Of a stretch of 64,000 nt of DNA, positions 29,548-54,814 are shown in pieces (position 1 is the first letter of the stretch; each line of letters begins with the position of its first letter). A program made the translations under genes and the position numbers. This DNA comes from Mya arenaria. Its lineage: Eukaryota > Mollusca > Bivalvia > Myida > Myidae. The notes beneath the pieces were generated by a model, which was given only the letters and a program-made list of their open reading frames with translations, had not been told where the DNA came from and ran no database searches. The stretch spans positions 51,840,949-51,904,948 of the forward strand of contig NC_069123.1 of the NCBI RefSeq assembly GCF_026914265.1, in the 5' to 3' direction.

Positions 29548-29860
29548 AAAGGAATTCCTAGAATGAGAACTGTGCAAGTTTAGTGAAATGTTTTTCTTTT
29601 GAACTCCAGCAGGGTTTACCTTTTATTCAGATATGTATTATTTTGTCGTTTAATGCAGTTTTATTTTATTATCATATGGAAACAACACTCATTTATCTAT
29701 AAATAAATACATTGTACTAGCTATCGGTTCTGGTTAAATTAAGTCGCATTGGACCTTAAGCGTATGTGTAAGCTTACACTGTTACGGACACATTTAACCG
29801 TTTTCCTCGCGATTAATATTGTAATATAAAATCTCCTCGGTGTTGACATTTGGAATGCCG

Positions 29861-31385
29861 GCACCATTATTGTATCTCATAATGGTTAATTTTCATACCA
29901 ATTCTTCCTACATGTTCATCCATTCACAATCTATCTCTTGGGGGTTTGTGTTGAAGTAATCATTAACCAAATATCTTCTAAAGATATGCTTCTTAACAGT
30001 TATCGAAATTTACCGAAATTCCCAAAGTTGTTTATTGAGGACTGTCATTTTTGCGGAATTGTTTATTTTGGAAAATGCATAGTGAAAACATGAATGTTGT
30101 TTCCAGTTTTTATTGCCATATGATAATTACTTATCATAAGTCTTTGTTGAATGCAAATATGTATTTTATTAATTACTTGCTACACTGTAACTGCCATGTC
30201 ATTGCACTATATATTTGTAATATCCGCGCGTTCCAAATTTGAAATTTTATGTAAAATATGTGTTTAATGAGAAATTATTTAATGTTTAATGGCACTAAAA
30301 TAGTTATATGACCATGATAGGTAACGGTTACTGCCCTTTGTTAACAATTGTATGTTTAACCCGATTTTATGCATTATATAACTGGTTATTTGCTCAACCC
30401 AAGTATTGTCTTTTTGAAATAGTAATTCCTCGACTAAGCCCATCGGCTAATAATTTCGGATGTTTATCTTTGTCAGAATCCTCAATTCCTTTTTACCTAG
30501 CGGTCTGTCGGGTATATATCCGCCGCATTTTCCGAATTTGCAATTCTGATCAAATCTCTTTTGATAACTTCCGATCAGAAACACGCACCTCTCTCTCCCT
30601 CCCTCCCTCTCTCTCTCTCTCTACTTCTTGATGTTTTCATTTTCACCACATTCTTAGTACTCAAAAGCGGGATTGTGCAACTTTATCAAAAATATAGAGC
30701 GCTTACGTTCAACCAGTCTCTTTTTTTTTATAAGACACGTATTTTAAATGTTGTTTAATGTTTAGTACAGAAGTGGAACTTTCATCCCATGCCTGGTGTT
30801 GGGGTCATGAAACACTAGAAATCAATGCTATTTTGCGTGACAATCGGTCGATTTATTATAGAATATATATTATATAGGGAAAATGTTGACGTAGTTTATA
30901 ACCTAGTTATGATTTAAACCTTTTTAACAAAGCTTGTGATATCTTTAAGTATAACAGATAAAACAATACCCGGCGTATGACGTAATTAAAGTTATTAATG
31001 AAATAAAGTCAAAAGTTTTAATACCAAATCAATAGGTCGCACTAAGCTTACCGGAACAATCTGATACTGGGCTTGATTCTCTGGTTATTTAATAAATTAC
31101 ATTCAAAAACAACAGAAGATAACACTAATTCCATTACTTCATATCATATACATGTATTGAACTTATACTTCCCTGATGACCATGGCTTTGCAAATGTAGT
31201 AACAGTATGTTATGTATGTCTGCCGACGTTGCAATAGTGCATGAATGCGTTTCACCCGCGTAATATTCATAACTTGTAAGTTTGCTGATATATAAATACT
31301 TCCTCGTGTTTATTGTAAACAAAAAAGAGGGTGAGCTCAACATAATGCTTCCTGATTTATGTATGGCCGACGTGAAATATGTGTT
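29861..31385. other. Intergenic stretch, no gene supported
   Basis: AT-rich sequence with a (CT)n tract at about 30,588-30,622. The open frames here have no recognisable motif and low-complexity composition. Confidence 0.55.
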
Positions 31386-31389
31386 CTTG

Positions 31390-31548
31390 TATCTGATGCA
31401 CAACCTCCACATTTCAAGCAAAGAAACCGAAGCCCGTGGCTACACAGCTCTAGTGCGGCCACATGCTGAGTATTGTTCCACAGTCTGGAACCACTATACC
31501 AAAACTCAAACTTGGAGATTTCAAACGGTGCAGAGAAAAGCAGCGAGG

Positions 31549-31582
<34 letters not shown>

Positions 31583-32720
31583 CTTTATTTAACGAAGGTT
31601 ACATACCAAGTGTACAATCATTACAGACATACTACTTAATTATTTCCAGCATGGCCTTCACACAAAAAGTATTACAAAAACACATATACTAACTTACATA
31701 TTAGGCAACATACAAATCATGCAATTACACTATCACTATCATACTTTTCTCATGTAATTCAACATAATTATACATGTATTCAACATTTCTTCGACAAACA
31801 CAACTCAGTTTAATATGATGATTATAAATTACAATAATTTCATCATGTAAATAATGTAGATATATTCTATAAAACCACATTCAATTAATATATTTTCAAC
31901 ATTTACACATTTGGTAGTATCCATTGCAAGTTGTTGCAAGAATGTCATATACGTACATTAACACAATTCATGTAAACAATGAACTATTTATTATAATGTA
32001 AATTAAATAAAGTGTCAAGATTTATTTTCATAAGTGATAATATTATTCTGCCAATAAGTAGCCTTTTAATGCACGTTTAAAAGCTGGTAGCTTATCTTGA
32101 CATTTAATGTATGTAGGAAGAGAATTCCAAATTTTCATTGCGTTATAGGCAAATGTAGTTTTGATATAGTTTGTTCTAGGTTTTACAACAGAAAGATCCT
32201 GGTTTCTGAAGAACGCAAGCTATAGAACTCATTTGACAAACAAATATCAAAACACAAGCTGTGTGGCATCCATACTGGAAAACCTTGTTTGGGAGTCGCT
32301 GGGAATACGTAGGAACAAAGCCCAGTTTACCATGATGTACCAGCCTGATCTATATCTCGGTTGAAAGCTGTTGTACTCCCGACATTCGCTCTACAAAGTC
32401 CTCAACGCCATGAGGTATACACAGATATCTACAGCTATGCCATACAAGTCCTTATTCTTCCCAAGGATCAACACTGTGTGTAACAAGCTATCATCCGAGG
32501 TCGTTGAAGCCCCGGACTTCGTATAATTCATGCAGGGGCTGTCTACCATTTTCATGTAATGTTAGGATTCAGCTCTGAGTAGACTGTGCCAGCCGTGGCC
32601 ACCGTTTTACTCCTTTAACTATCCTCTAACTCTAAACTTTCCTATCACTACTACTTTTTCTTGACCTGTTATCACCCTTCGTATAAAAGTCAAGTGTGAC
32701 TCAGACGACGCATGCTGTAG
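31390..32720 (+). mobile_element. Broken LINE fragment, C-terminal RT region, interrupted by another LINE
   Basis: First part (31,390-31,550) encodes NLHISSKETEARGYTALVRP, EYCSTVWNHYTKT and VQRKAARY. After the insertion the same ORF resumes near 32,238 with TNKYQNTSCVASILENLVWE and later SLFFPRINTVCNKL, EVVEAPDFV and QGLSTIF. These segments typify the region after the catalytic core in CR1/Jockey/Rex-type non-LTR elements. Several stops and shifts show decay. The 5' part is missing. Confidence 0.82.
31551..32237 (-). mobile_element. LINE 3' end inserted into the preceding LINE
   Basis: On the minus strand a tail-like (TTA)n (31,551-31,579) follows a 3' UTR and the end of an ORF that reads FFRNQDLSVVKPRTNYIKTT, then AYNAMKIWNSLPTYIK and FKRALKGYLLAE, stopping at 32,045-32,043. 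This is the usual C-terminal segment of a non-LTR ORF2. The orientation is opposite to the host LINE, and the 5' truncation near 32,220-32,237 is typical of target-primed insertion. Confidence 0.8.
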
Positions 32721-33390
32721 ATGTATATGTTAACAAAATATTTGGGGTCTACGTTTAGGAAGATTTTTTTTTCGATACAGTTACATATTATTTTTTTTAA
32801 GACATGGTACCTACTTGCATTTTTATCTTATTTTTATTGTGTTAATTATATTAAACATGCTATTCCTATTTAAGAACGTTGTGTATCATATGTTGTATGG
32901 ACCAAGAGCGGAGACGACAGGAAATATACCAGGAGCGGATCATCGCCGTGCTCAGGGAGGATCAGCTCCGCCGCAAGATGTCCGCCGCACAACCACTCGC
33001 CCCATGTTTACCTGTCATGCATTTGTTCGCTAGCCTTATGGGAAGACACGTACGAAACCATTACCATATTGAAGTTTCATTATCGACCGGTCTCTGGATC
33101 ATCCTTCCATGTTTCAGCTGTGTTGTCACCCAGCACCTTCCACCGTACACTCCGCAGATAAGCCAAAGTCAACGTACAATGCACACGAACCGAAGTCTGC
33201 ATGTATTACACTATTAGCAATCCAGGTGAACAACATCAGAAGCACCAGCAACAACTACTGCATACCTAAAACAAATACCCTCCACAGCAGCAAAACTTCA
33301 ATGACAAAAGGTATATGACCTTCGTAAACATACAAAGAACCAGACCAGAAATAACAACCGAACAACAGCGACAGTCCAATCTTAGTACCA
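32721..33390. other. Region with one exon-like segment of unknown origin
   Basis: At about 32,895-33,005 the + strand reads MDQERRRQEIYQERIIAVLR and continues REDQLRRKMSAAQP. This charged, helix-prone peptide uses GC-ending codons (ATC GCC GTG CTC), unlike its AT-rich surroundings. No family is recognised and the splice sites are unclear. It could be a lone exon or gene fragment. Confidence 0.25.
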
Positions 33391-33393
33391 GTA

Positions 33394-33400
33394 GCATTAC

Positions 33401-33437
<37 letters not shown>
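33394..33437 (+). repeat. (ATT)n microsatellite
   Basis: About 14 ATT units. It resembles the tails of the LINEs in this window but is not linked to a recognised LINE body. Confidence 0.85.
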
Positions 33438-33440
<3 letters not shown>

Positions 33441-33962
33441 TATATATAGTGTACATTTTTTTATTGACCGCATTTTGTTACGGAGTGATACTTCTTATTA
33501 CATAACTGTACTGTACTACAAATTCCAAAATAATATCTATGTACTTAATTACATGTTCTATTTGTATTTACAGTAATCACATTCACTGCTTCATATAAAA
33601 AAATAAGATGTTGGAATTTCTATGATCACAAAAAAAATCATACTTGAAAACAAGTCATATAAAATTTTCTATATAAATTTTCAATAAAGCGAACTTTCTT
33701 ATAAAAAAAACAAGTTTTCATGCAATGTTCTATCAATGGTTTTAGAAACGACGAGTATAAGACAAAATCCTTGTTTTCGCATTTCTATTGATTCAACAAA
33801 AGCACGCACGGCAGTGGGCTTGGCACCAACTATATATCCTGTACTCGAGCAGACCAATACATACATATCGTTTATGTTCGTGGAAATAACTCGAACCTGC
33901 TAAACAGAATACTAATCAAGGTTAAAACATAATTCAAAACGAAGACATAAGTACATACAATA

Positions 33963-33968
33963 TTTATT
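33963..33968 (-). terminator. Polyadenylation signal of the acidic-protein gene
   Basis: AATAAA on the minus strand, about 26 bases after the stop codon at 33,994-33,996. This supports a real transcript end. Confidence 0.6.
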
Positions 33969-33993
33969 TTTTGAAAGACAAGGGTGCATAATC

Positions 33994-34620
33994 TTATGAA
34001 CTAGACTGGTCGGAGAACGATGCACCGACGAATTCAAAGTCAAGAATAAGGCCTTGATCAGTAAAACCCTTTCCTGATTCGTCTTGGAAGACAACCTTCG
34101 GTCCGTTTTTCAGCACACATTCATCATCGTCACTATCATCCGGATCAGGTGACCCGGATGTACACTCGTTTACGCCGTTTATGTCAGTCGTGACCGGAGT
34201 AATTGCGACACTTTTGGCGTTCGAGTTGTCCGTCTTTTTAAATTTCTTTGAAAAAATACTGAATTTGTTTTTGATCCCAGTCTTAGTGTTCTTTATGGTT
34301 GTCTGAGAACAACTATCCAGTGCACACTCGTCCCGAGCGTCATCCTGGTGCAACCCAGCCTCCAGAATGCAGTCGTCATCGTTATACCAGCGGCCCGACG
34401 CGTACTGGGTCGACCTTACTTCCGGGTCTATCAGTGTCTCATCCACATCAGCACCTGTGAATTCCCCAAACTCTACTAAGTTATCATCCTTTTTAACACT
34501 TGGAACTCTGGGGTCATCGTTGAAGCTGATAAGGGGGTCGCCGTCGGCCGTCGGCACCGCCTGCGGATCCGACATGTCGGCGGAGACAAATATGAACTCG
34601 TCGTCGTCATTTCCTGCCAT
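33994..34620 (-). CDS. Acidic protein of unknown function (208 residues)
   Basis: One uninterrupted frame from ATG at 34620 to TAA. The N-terminal half is acidic (MAGNDDDEFIFVSADMSD) with short hydrophobic-acidic motifs, DPLISFNDD and NLVEFGEF, that resemble adaptor-binding peptides. The middle, about residues 110-140, is basic (KNKFSIFSKKFKK), followed by a second acidic block (SPDPDDSDDDECV). I see no signal peptide, membrane segment or known domain, so the protein is probably largely disordered and intracellular. Composition is richer in GC than its flanks, and a polyadenylation signal follows closely. A possible acceptor (ttgcag) lies 22 bases before the ATG, suggesting an upstream non-coding exon. 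Function cannot be assigned. Confidence 0.65.
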   Translation of the reverse strand: MAGNDDDEFIFVSADMSDPQAVPTADGDPLISFNDDPRVPSVKKDDNLVEFGEFTGADVDETLIDPEVRSTQYASGRWYNDDDCILEAGLHQDDARDECALDSCSQTTIKNTKTGIKNKFSIFSKKFKKTDNSNAKSVAITPVTTDINGVNECTSGSPDPDDSDDDECVLKNGPKVVFQDESGKGFTDQGLILDFEFVGASFSDQSSS

Positions 34621-35048
34621 AGGTAACTCGGCGTACCTCCTGCAAACCGGATAGCAACACTTACATAATTCAGTTCCAACACGAATATAAGCTTTAGAAT
34701 GATAGGTAAAGTGTCGTAGACAAAAAGCTTGTGTCTATTTTATAACATGGAGAACAGCATACCTGTAAAAATCGCAGTTACATTGTATAAATATGCCAAT
34801 AATACACCACCATTTCTATCACAGTTTATATCCGGATTGAAGGTTTAAAGCAAGTATTGTGGCTGAAATAGCATACACGTTGTATTCACGGTCCTCTTAT
34901 TTTCCAATACTGTAGTATAGAACGGAGCGCGTGACCATGATAAGATCGCGTGCGTATATAAGTTAAGACGCATATAAGTTTTGTTTTCCATAAGTATTCA
35001 ATACCAGAGATACATTTATTCCACTGTTTGGGGAACCTCGACACTTTC

Positions 35049-36752
35049 AGGCGGCAGATACGAGTGACGACTACACCTGTTGCCCATACATTTACTAGTA
35101 ATAGTGACACAGGCGGCAGATACGAGTGACGACTACACCTGTTGCCCATACATTTACTAGTAATAGTGACACAGGCGGCAGATACGAGTGACGACTACAC
35201 CTGTTGCCCATACATTTACTAGTAATAGTGACACAGGCGGCAGATACAAGTGACGACTACACCTGTTGCCCATACATTTACTAGTAATAGTGACACAGGC
35301 GGCAGATACGAGTGACGACTACACCTGTTGCCCATACATTTACTAGTAATAGTGACACAGGCGGCAGATACGAGTGACGACTACACCTGTTGCCCATACA
35401 TTTACTAGTAATAGTGACACAGGCGGCAGATACAAGTGACGACTACACCTGTTGCCCATACATTTACTAGTAATAGTGACACAGGCGGCAGATACGAGTG
35501 ACGACTACACCTGTTGCCCATACATTTACTAGTAATAGTGACACAGGCGGCAGATACGAGTGACGACTACACCTGTTGCCCATACATTTACTAGTAATAG
35601 TGACACAGGCGGCAGATACGAGTGACGACTACACCTGTTGCCCATACATTTACTAGTAATAGTGACACAGGCGGCAGATACAAGTGACGACTACACCTGT
35701 TGCCCATACATTTACTAGTAATAGTGACACAGGCGGCAGATACGAGTGACGACAATACCTGTTGCCCATACATTTACTAGTAATAGTGACACAGGCGGCA
35801 GATACAAGTGACGACTACACCTGTTGCCCATACATTTACTAGTAATAGTGACACAGGCGGCAGATACGAGTGACGACTACACCTGTTGCCCATACATTTA
35901 CTAGTAATAGTGACACAGGCGGCAGATACGAGTGACGACTACACCTGTTGCCCATACATTTACTAGTAATAGTGACACAGGCGGCAGATACAAGTGACGA
36001 CTACACCTGTTGCCCATACATTTACTAGTAATAGTGACACAGGCGGCAGATACGAGTGACGACAATACCTGTTGCCCATACATTTACTAGTAATAGTGAC
36101 ACAGGCGGCAGATACGAGTGACGACAATACCTGTTGCCCATACATTTACTAGTAATAGTGACACAGGCGGCAGATACGAGTGACGACAATACCTGTTGCC
36201 CATACATTTACTAGTAATAGTGACACAGGCGGCAGATACGAGTGACGACAATACCTGTTGCCCATACATTTACTAGTAATAGTGACACAGGCGGCAGATA
36301 CAAGTGACGACTACACCTGTTGCCCATACATTTACTAGTAATAGTGACACAGGCGGCAGATACGAGTGACGACAATACCTGTTGCCCATACATTTACTAG
36401 TAATAGTGACACAGGCGGCAGATACGAGTGACGACAATACCTGTTGCCCATACATTTACTAGTAATAGTGACACAGGCGGCATATACGAGTGACAATACC
36501 TGTTGCCCATACATTTTCTAGTTATGCACAGGCGGCAGATACGAGTGACGACAATACCTGTTGCCCATACATTTACTAGTAATAGTGACACAGGCGGCAG
36601 ATACGAGTGACGACAATACCTGTTGCCCATACATTTACTAGTATGCACAGGCGGCAGATACGAGTGACAATACCTGTTGCCCATACATTTACTAGTATGC
36701 ACAGGCGGCAGATACGAGTGACAATACCTGTTGCCCATACATTTTCTAGTAT
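35049..36752 (+). repeat. 62-bp satellite array, about 27 units
   Basis: The unit begins CAGGCGGCAGATACGAGTGA and ends TACATTTACTAGTAATAGTGA. Two diagnostic variants occur: CGACTACACC, dominant in the left two-thirds, and CGACAATACC, dominant in the right. A CGAG/CAAG difference recurs about every three to four units. The last ~270 bases hold shortened units lacking AATAGTGA. The series of 60-codon open frames on the minus strand, 62 bases apart, comes from the repeat. Confidence 0.97.
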
Positions 36753-37079
36753 GCTAGCTCCAAATGCTATCAGGCTGTTGCACGGTATGATAATACTTCC
36801 TTATTTCCTCCATCACTTCAAGTGCTGTAGTATTAGTTTATTTACATACATGAACGAAGCTACCTGCAATGGTATCAACGGATGATATATCAGCATGTTC
36901 GGGTATACCAATCGACTGTAACCGGCAGTACCAGGAACATATCACTTTACAACCTGGTCTTACACGACTATACCCCCTAGCAGAGATATTTAAAGTGACT
37001 TCTTACGGTTGTTAGATGTTCAGAAAAATATTTCTATTTACGGCTTCTTACATCTGTAAGAGGACACTTTTGAAGAACA

Positions 37080-38455
37080 AGAGGCACATCAGTGCCTGTG
37101 CTCCACTGGCCAAAAGGTTCAAGCAAAGACCACCTAACGAACATTTTCGTCAAGTTTCATAGAAATACAATCATCAATTTTTGAGGAGAAGTTATTTAAA
37201 AAATTTTTTTACTTTAATAGCTCTGGCTGCCATGTTGTGCAGTGGACCGAAATGATTTGGGCAATTTGAGTAAAGGAGCACCAAACAAACATTTCTGTCA
37301 AGTTTTATCGAAAAAAGGTCATCGGTTTCGACGACAAGTCGTATAAAGTTTTTTTTATTTTTTAGCTCTGGCAGCCATGGTGTGCAGTGGACTGGAACCA
37401 TTCAACAAATTTAGGTTAATGACCATCCAAGGAACATTTCTGTTAAGTTTCATCAAAATCTGATCATCGGTTTCTGAGAAGATGTTCTTTAAAGGTTTTT
37501 CTATTTTTTTGCCCTGGCAGCCATGTTGTGCAGCGGACCGGAACCATTTGAGCAATTTTGGTTAAGGACCACCCAAGGAACAATTCTGTCAAGTTTCATC
37601 AAAATCTGCCTATCCGTTTCAGAGGAGATGTCGTTTAAAGATTTTGCTATTTTTAGCTGTGGCGGCCATATTGTGCAATGGACCAGAACCATTTGAGCAA
37701 TTTTAATAAAGGACCACCCAAGGAACATTACTGTCAAGTTTCATCAAAATCTGCCGAACCGTTTCAGAGGAGATGTCGTTTAAAGATTTTGCTATTTTTA
37801 GCTCTGGCGGCCATATTGTGCAATGGACCGGAACCATTTGAGCAATTTTGGTAAAGGACCATCCAAGAAACATTTCTGTTAAGTTTCATCAAAATCTGAT
37901 CATCGGTTTCTGAGATGTTCTTTAAAGGTTTTTCTATTTTTTTGCCCTGGCAGCCATGTTGTGCAGCGGACCGGAACCATTTGAGCAATTTTGGTTAAGG
38001 ACCACCCAAGGAACAATTCTGTCAAGTTTCATCAAAATCTGCCAATCCGTTTCAGAGGAGATGTCGTTTAAAGATTTTGCTATTTTTAGCTGTGGCGGCC
38101 ATATTGTGCAATGGACCAGAACCATTTGAGCAATTTTAATAAAGGACCACCCAAGGAACATTACTGTCAAGTTTCATCAAAATCTGCCGAACCGTTTCAG
38201 AGGAGATGTCGTTTAAAGATTTTGCTATTTTTAGCTCTGGTGGCCATATTGTGCAATGGACCGGAACCATTTGAGCAATTTTGGTAAAGGACCACCAAAG
38301 GAACATTCCTGTGAAGTTTTGTCAAAATCCGCTTATCAGTTTCAGAGGAGATGTCGTTTAAAGTAAAAGTTTACGCACGCACGCACACACGCACGCACTC
38401 ACGACGGACAATCTGTGACGACATAAGCTCCATGGCCTTTGGCCAGTGGAGCTAA
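37080..38455 (+). mobile_element. Tandem-repeat-bearing element with ~146-bp units (pearl/CvE-like)
   Basis: The left end has a small hairpin (AGGCAC-ATCA-GTGCCT) and GCTCCACTGGCCAAA. The right end has GGCCTTTGGCCAGTGGAGC, so the ends share an inverted GCTCCACTGGCCAAA. Between them are about eight units that repeat GGACCGGAACCATTTGAGCA, AAGTTTCATCAAAATCTG and CAGAGGAGATGTCGTTTAAAG. Unit starts at about 37,374, 37,519, 37,666, 37,810, 37,957, 38,099 and 38,244 give a period near 146. A three-unit block repeats at 433 bases, a higher-order copy. A CGCACGCACGCACACACGCA tract precedes the right end. It has no coding capacity. The architecture matches the non-autonomous pearl/CvE class, later linked to Helitron-like elements; that assignment is inference. 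Confidence 0.75.
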
Positions 38456-39157
38456 AAACTCGTACTGTATCTAGTACTTAGTATATGCATACAGCCAATA
38501 ATGTGATCCACTGTTTAACTCACCACTGGTAAGGAAAAACAACACTGGAACGGACATGAACTCGATTTTAATGATTCTTCATGGTCAAAACAAGTGTGAA
38601 CATAATGCACATGTATTTCAGGATACAGAGAATCAAAAATGAAATTGAAATGTCAGAGATGATTAGTTTTCACTTCTTTTGTTTCTATCATCATTTAAAG
38701 GATGCTGTTACCGTGAACTTCAACATTTGCATATCATTTTTAAGTACAAGTCTTACAACAGCTGTTGCAAAGGTTAATGAATGATTCACAATTCAACATT
38801 ATAGTTCATTTTGTGGAATCCAGGAAGTAAATACAGATTTGTATTACCTTGAATACTGTAAATAAATTAATTAATTGATAAATAGTAAAATTAATTAAAA
38901 GTTAATATACGCAGGAGAAAAGCAAAGCGCACTGATTAATGTTAGTATACACAACTCCACCTAGCATGACAGGATCGCTGACTGAAATTTTCTCCCAAGT
39001 TTTAACATCAATACAGATGAAATATCGTTAAAATATTGATCAGAACAATGTATAAGTTTTGTCAAAACATTCTCCAAAACTATGTCATAATGAATGTTAA
39101 TGTCAAACACAATATTGAGATAGAAAATATGTAAATCCATGAGTGGTGTGGTTGAAG
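38456..39157. other. Intergenic, probable U2AF2 3' UTR
   Basis: No supported gene. The right part should hold the U2AF2 3' UTR, but I see no clear AATAAA near the stop. Confidence 0.45.
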
Positions 39158-52976
<13,819 letters not shown>

Positions 52977-54434
52977 ATTTGCTTGTTTTTCTTAAGATTT
53001 TCAACGACAAAGTAATGGCGTCGTTCATTGGCTTGAACTAAGTTTCGTATGAATGGCAGGTTTTGAAGATTGTCATCAAAAAAATGTTTGCATCATAGGT
53101 TTGAAATTATTAAAAACATACAAAATTATCTGACGGTAAAAACTTCAACATATTCCGAAAAGATTTAATTCGAAACTAATTTTTAAAGACTAAGAACGAC
53201 AACTCGGAAAATGTGCGAAGTCTCCGTAATTCGGTGAAAAAAGTAAGTGATATCATCCCACACAACTGCACCACAAATATTGGTTAGATTTCCCTGTGTT
53301 TAAGGGATATGGTTGGGGTCGTTTGGGGGTGTGTATGAAATCATATTTGTTAAAGATGCTCCTGATCGATTTCCGGGACTTCCAGTGGCTAGTCTAAAAT
53401 AATAGATGTGTTATACGGGATTCTTCCAATCCCTAACGTCTAAACGGGTTTGTGCAAAAAACGGGGGTGTTTTAAAAATATTGAAATTGTATTAAGTGAA
53501 GTATTTTATGGTTGAAATGGATAATAAAGGTTTATATTCATATTTTACCATGGAAGTGCAAAGCTCTGTTGCACGAAACAAGCATTTAATGCATTAAAAC
53601 ACATTTTTACCTTTCCAATAAAACGAAAGTTGACTGACACAGACAACAATTATGCCAAGCGGAACAACTCGACCCAATCGTAATAACTCGGCCACTTCCG
53701 ACAAGCTTCGAGATAGACCTCGTAAATACAATCGTAATAACTCGGCCCTTGCCAAAATGTTACAATTGATATAAAATTGTGAACGGCAGTCTTGCAGGTG
53801 CCCTTCATGTATATATTGTTATGTTTTGACAGAATGAATGAACAAAAACCGGTCAAACTCATAATTATTTGTTGGATATTTATTTTTATTGTATGGAACT
53901 AATATAAAATAACATTATCTGGTAATATTCCTTGTTTTTATGATATTTTATGGACGCAGTATGCTTTAACCGGGAATCCCGACTGGAATAACTACCCACT
54001 TTTCGTACAAAACAATTTGTACGTGAAGGATTTGCCATATCAAAAATCGTAAAAAAATCTGTCAACATACAATTATTTGGACAAGAATAATTCCCAACAA
54101 ATGCCCTTGCACCCCAGGGACCCTAGGTAAGGCCCATTCCCCACTATTTTTGGGGTAAAGACAAAACGGCTGTCAGACTTTTCAACCCCAAGACTTTTCA
54201 ACCCCTTTGTCATTTGTGAAATCAAAGACTTTTCAACCCCTTTGTCATTTCAACCCCTAAAAGTGCTAAGTATATTGAGAGGAAAAATAACGGCCACCTG
54301 CTGGATGGTTTCAAAATGGTGATGCTTTGTTGACAGAAGTCGATCTAAATTAAACTAATTATTTGTGTTTCATTAAAAACTTATGTGTAATAAGTAAAAG
54401 GTATTGGCTTAAATAATTAAAGTGTAACTTTTTG
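52977..54434. promoter_or_regulatory. Part of the divergent U2AF2/FBXL15 intergenic region
   Basis: U2AF2 (-) and FBXL15 (+) start codons lie 2.3 kb apart, head to head. Near 53,660-53,760 the phrase AATCGTAATAACTCGGCC occurs twice. At 54,175-54,260 the phrase GACTTTTCAACCCC occurs three times. At 54,098-54,168 a piece of the interior of the GC-rich inverted-repeat family is present. No TATA box is obvious. Confidence 0.45.
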
Positions 54435-54814
54435 TTTTACAGTATGGGATACTGTTGAATTTTGTCAACTCTAATTTTAAGTTTAAGGCAATGTATCATG
54501 CACCAATCAATTGTAACCTTGGCCCGGGGAAATGGGCCGTGTTTTTACCTTCCAGGTAGCCACAATAATGCACGTTTAGGGAACTTTTTTAACGTTTGGA
54601 CATTCATTTTGTTCCCTAAACATCACAAGTTGACTTTTTCATGTCAATGTAAAATATATTCTTCAACTTTACTCCACAATAATAAACACTTCACTGTTAA
54701 ATAAAAACACGGCCCATTTCCCCGGGCCAAGGTTACAATTGATTGGTGCATGATACATTGCCTTAAACTTAAAATTAGAGTTGACAAAATTCAACAGTAT
54801 CCCATACTGTAAAA
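54435..54814. repeat. Perfect 113-bp inverted repeat with a 154-bp spacer
   Basis: The left arm 54435-54547 and the right arm 54702-54814 are exact reverse complements over 113 bases, read directly. Each arm contains a terminus of the GC-rich element family (TGCACCAATCAATTGTAACC) plus about 60 bases of outside flank (from TTTTACAGTATGGGATACTG inward). Both element end and flank are therefore mirrored, not just the element's own terminal repeats. The spacer is AT-rich and unique. Confidence 0.96.

Larger units (their letters stand above)
28673..29860 (+). repeat. Exact 594-bp tandem duplication of the ENPP-like terminal exon
   Basis: Unit 1 is 28673-29266 and unit 2 is 29267-29860. By eye I find no difference between them. 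Each contains the last ~280 coding bases, the stop codon, the 3' UTR with AATAAA and some downstream sequence. The junction has a 4-5-base overlap (ACAGG). Either this is very recent or it is an assembly artefact. Confidence 0.97.

Noticed and set aside
35049-36752. Regular 62-bp repeats resembling a CRISPR array
   Set aside because: The whole unit is conserved, with no variable spacers. This is a satellite in an animal genome.
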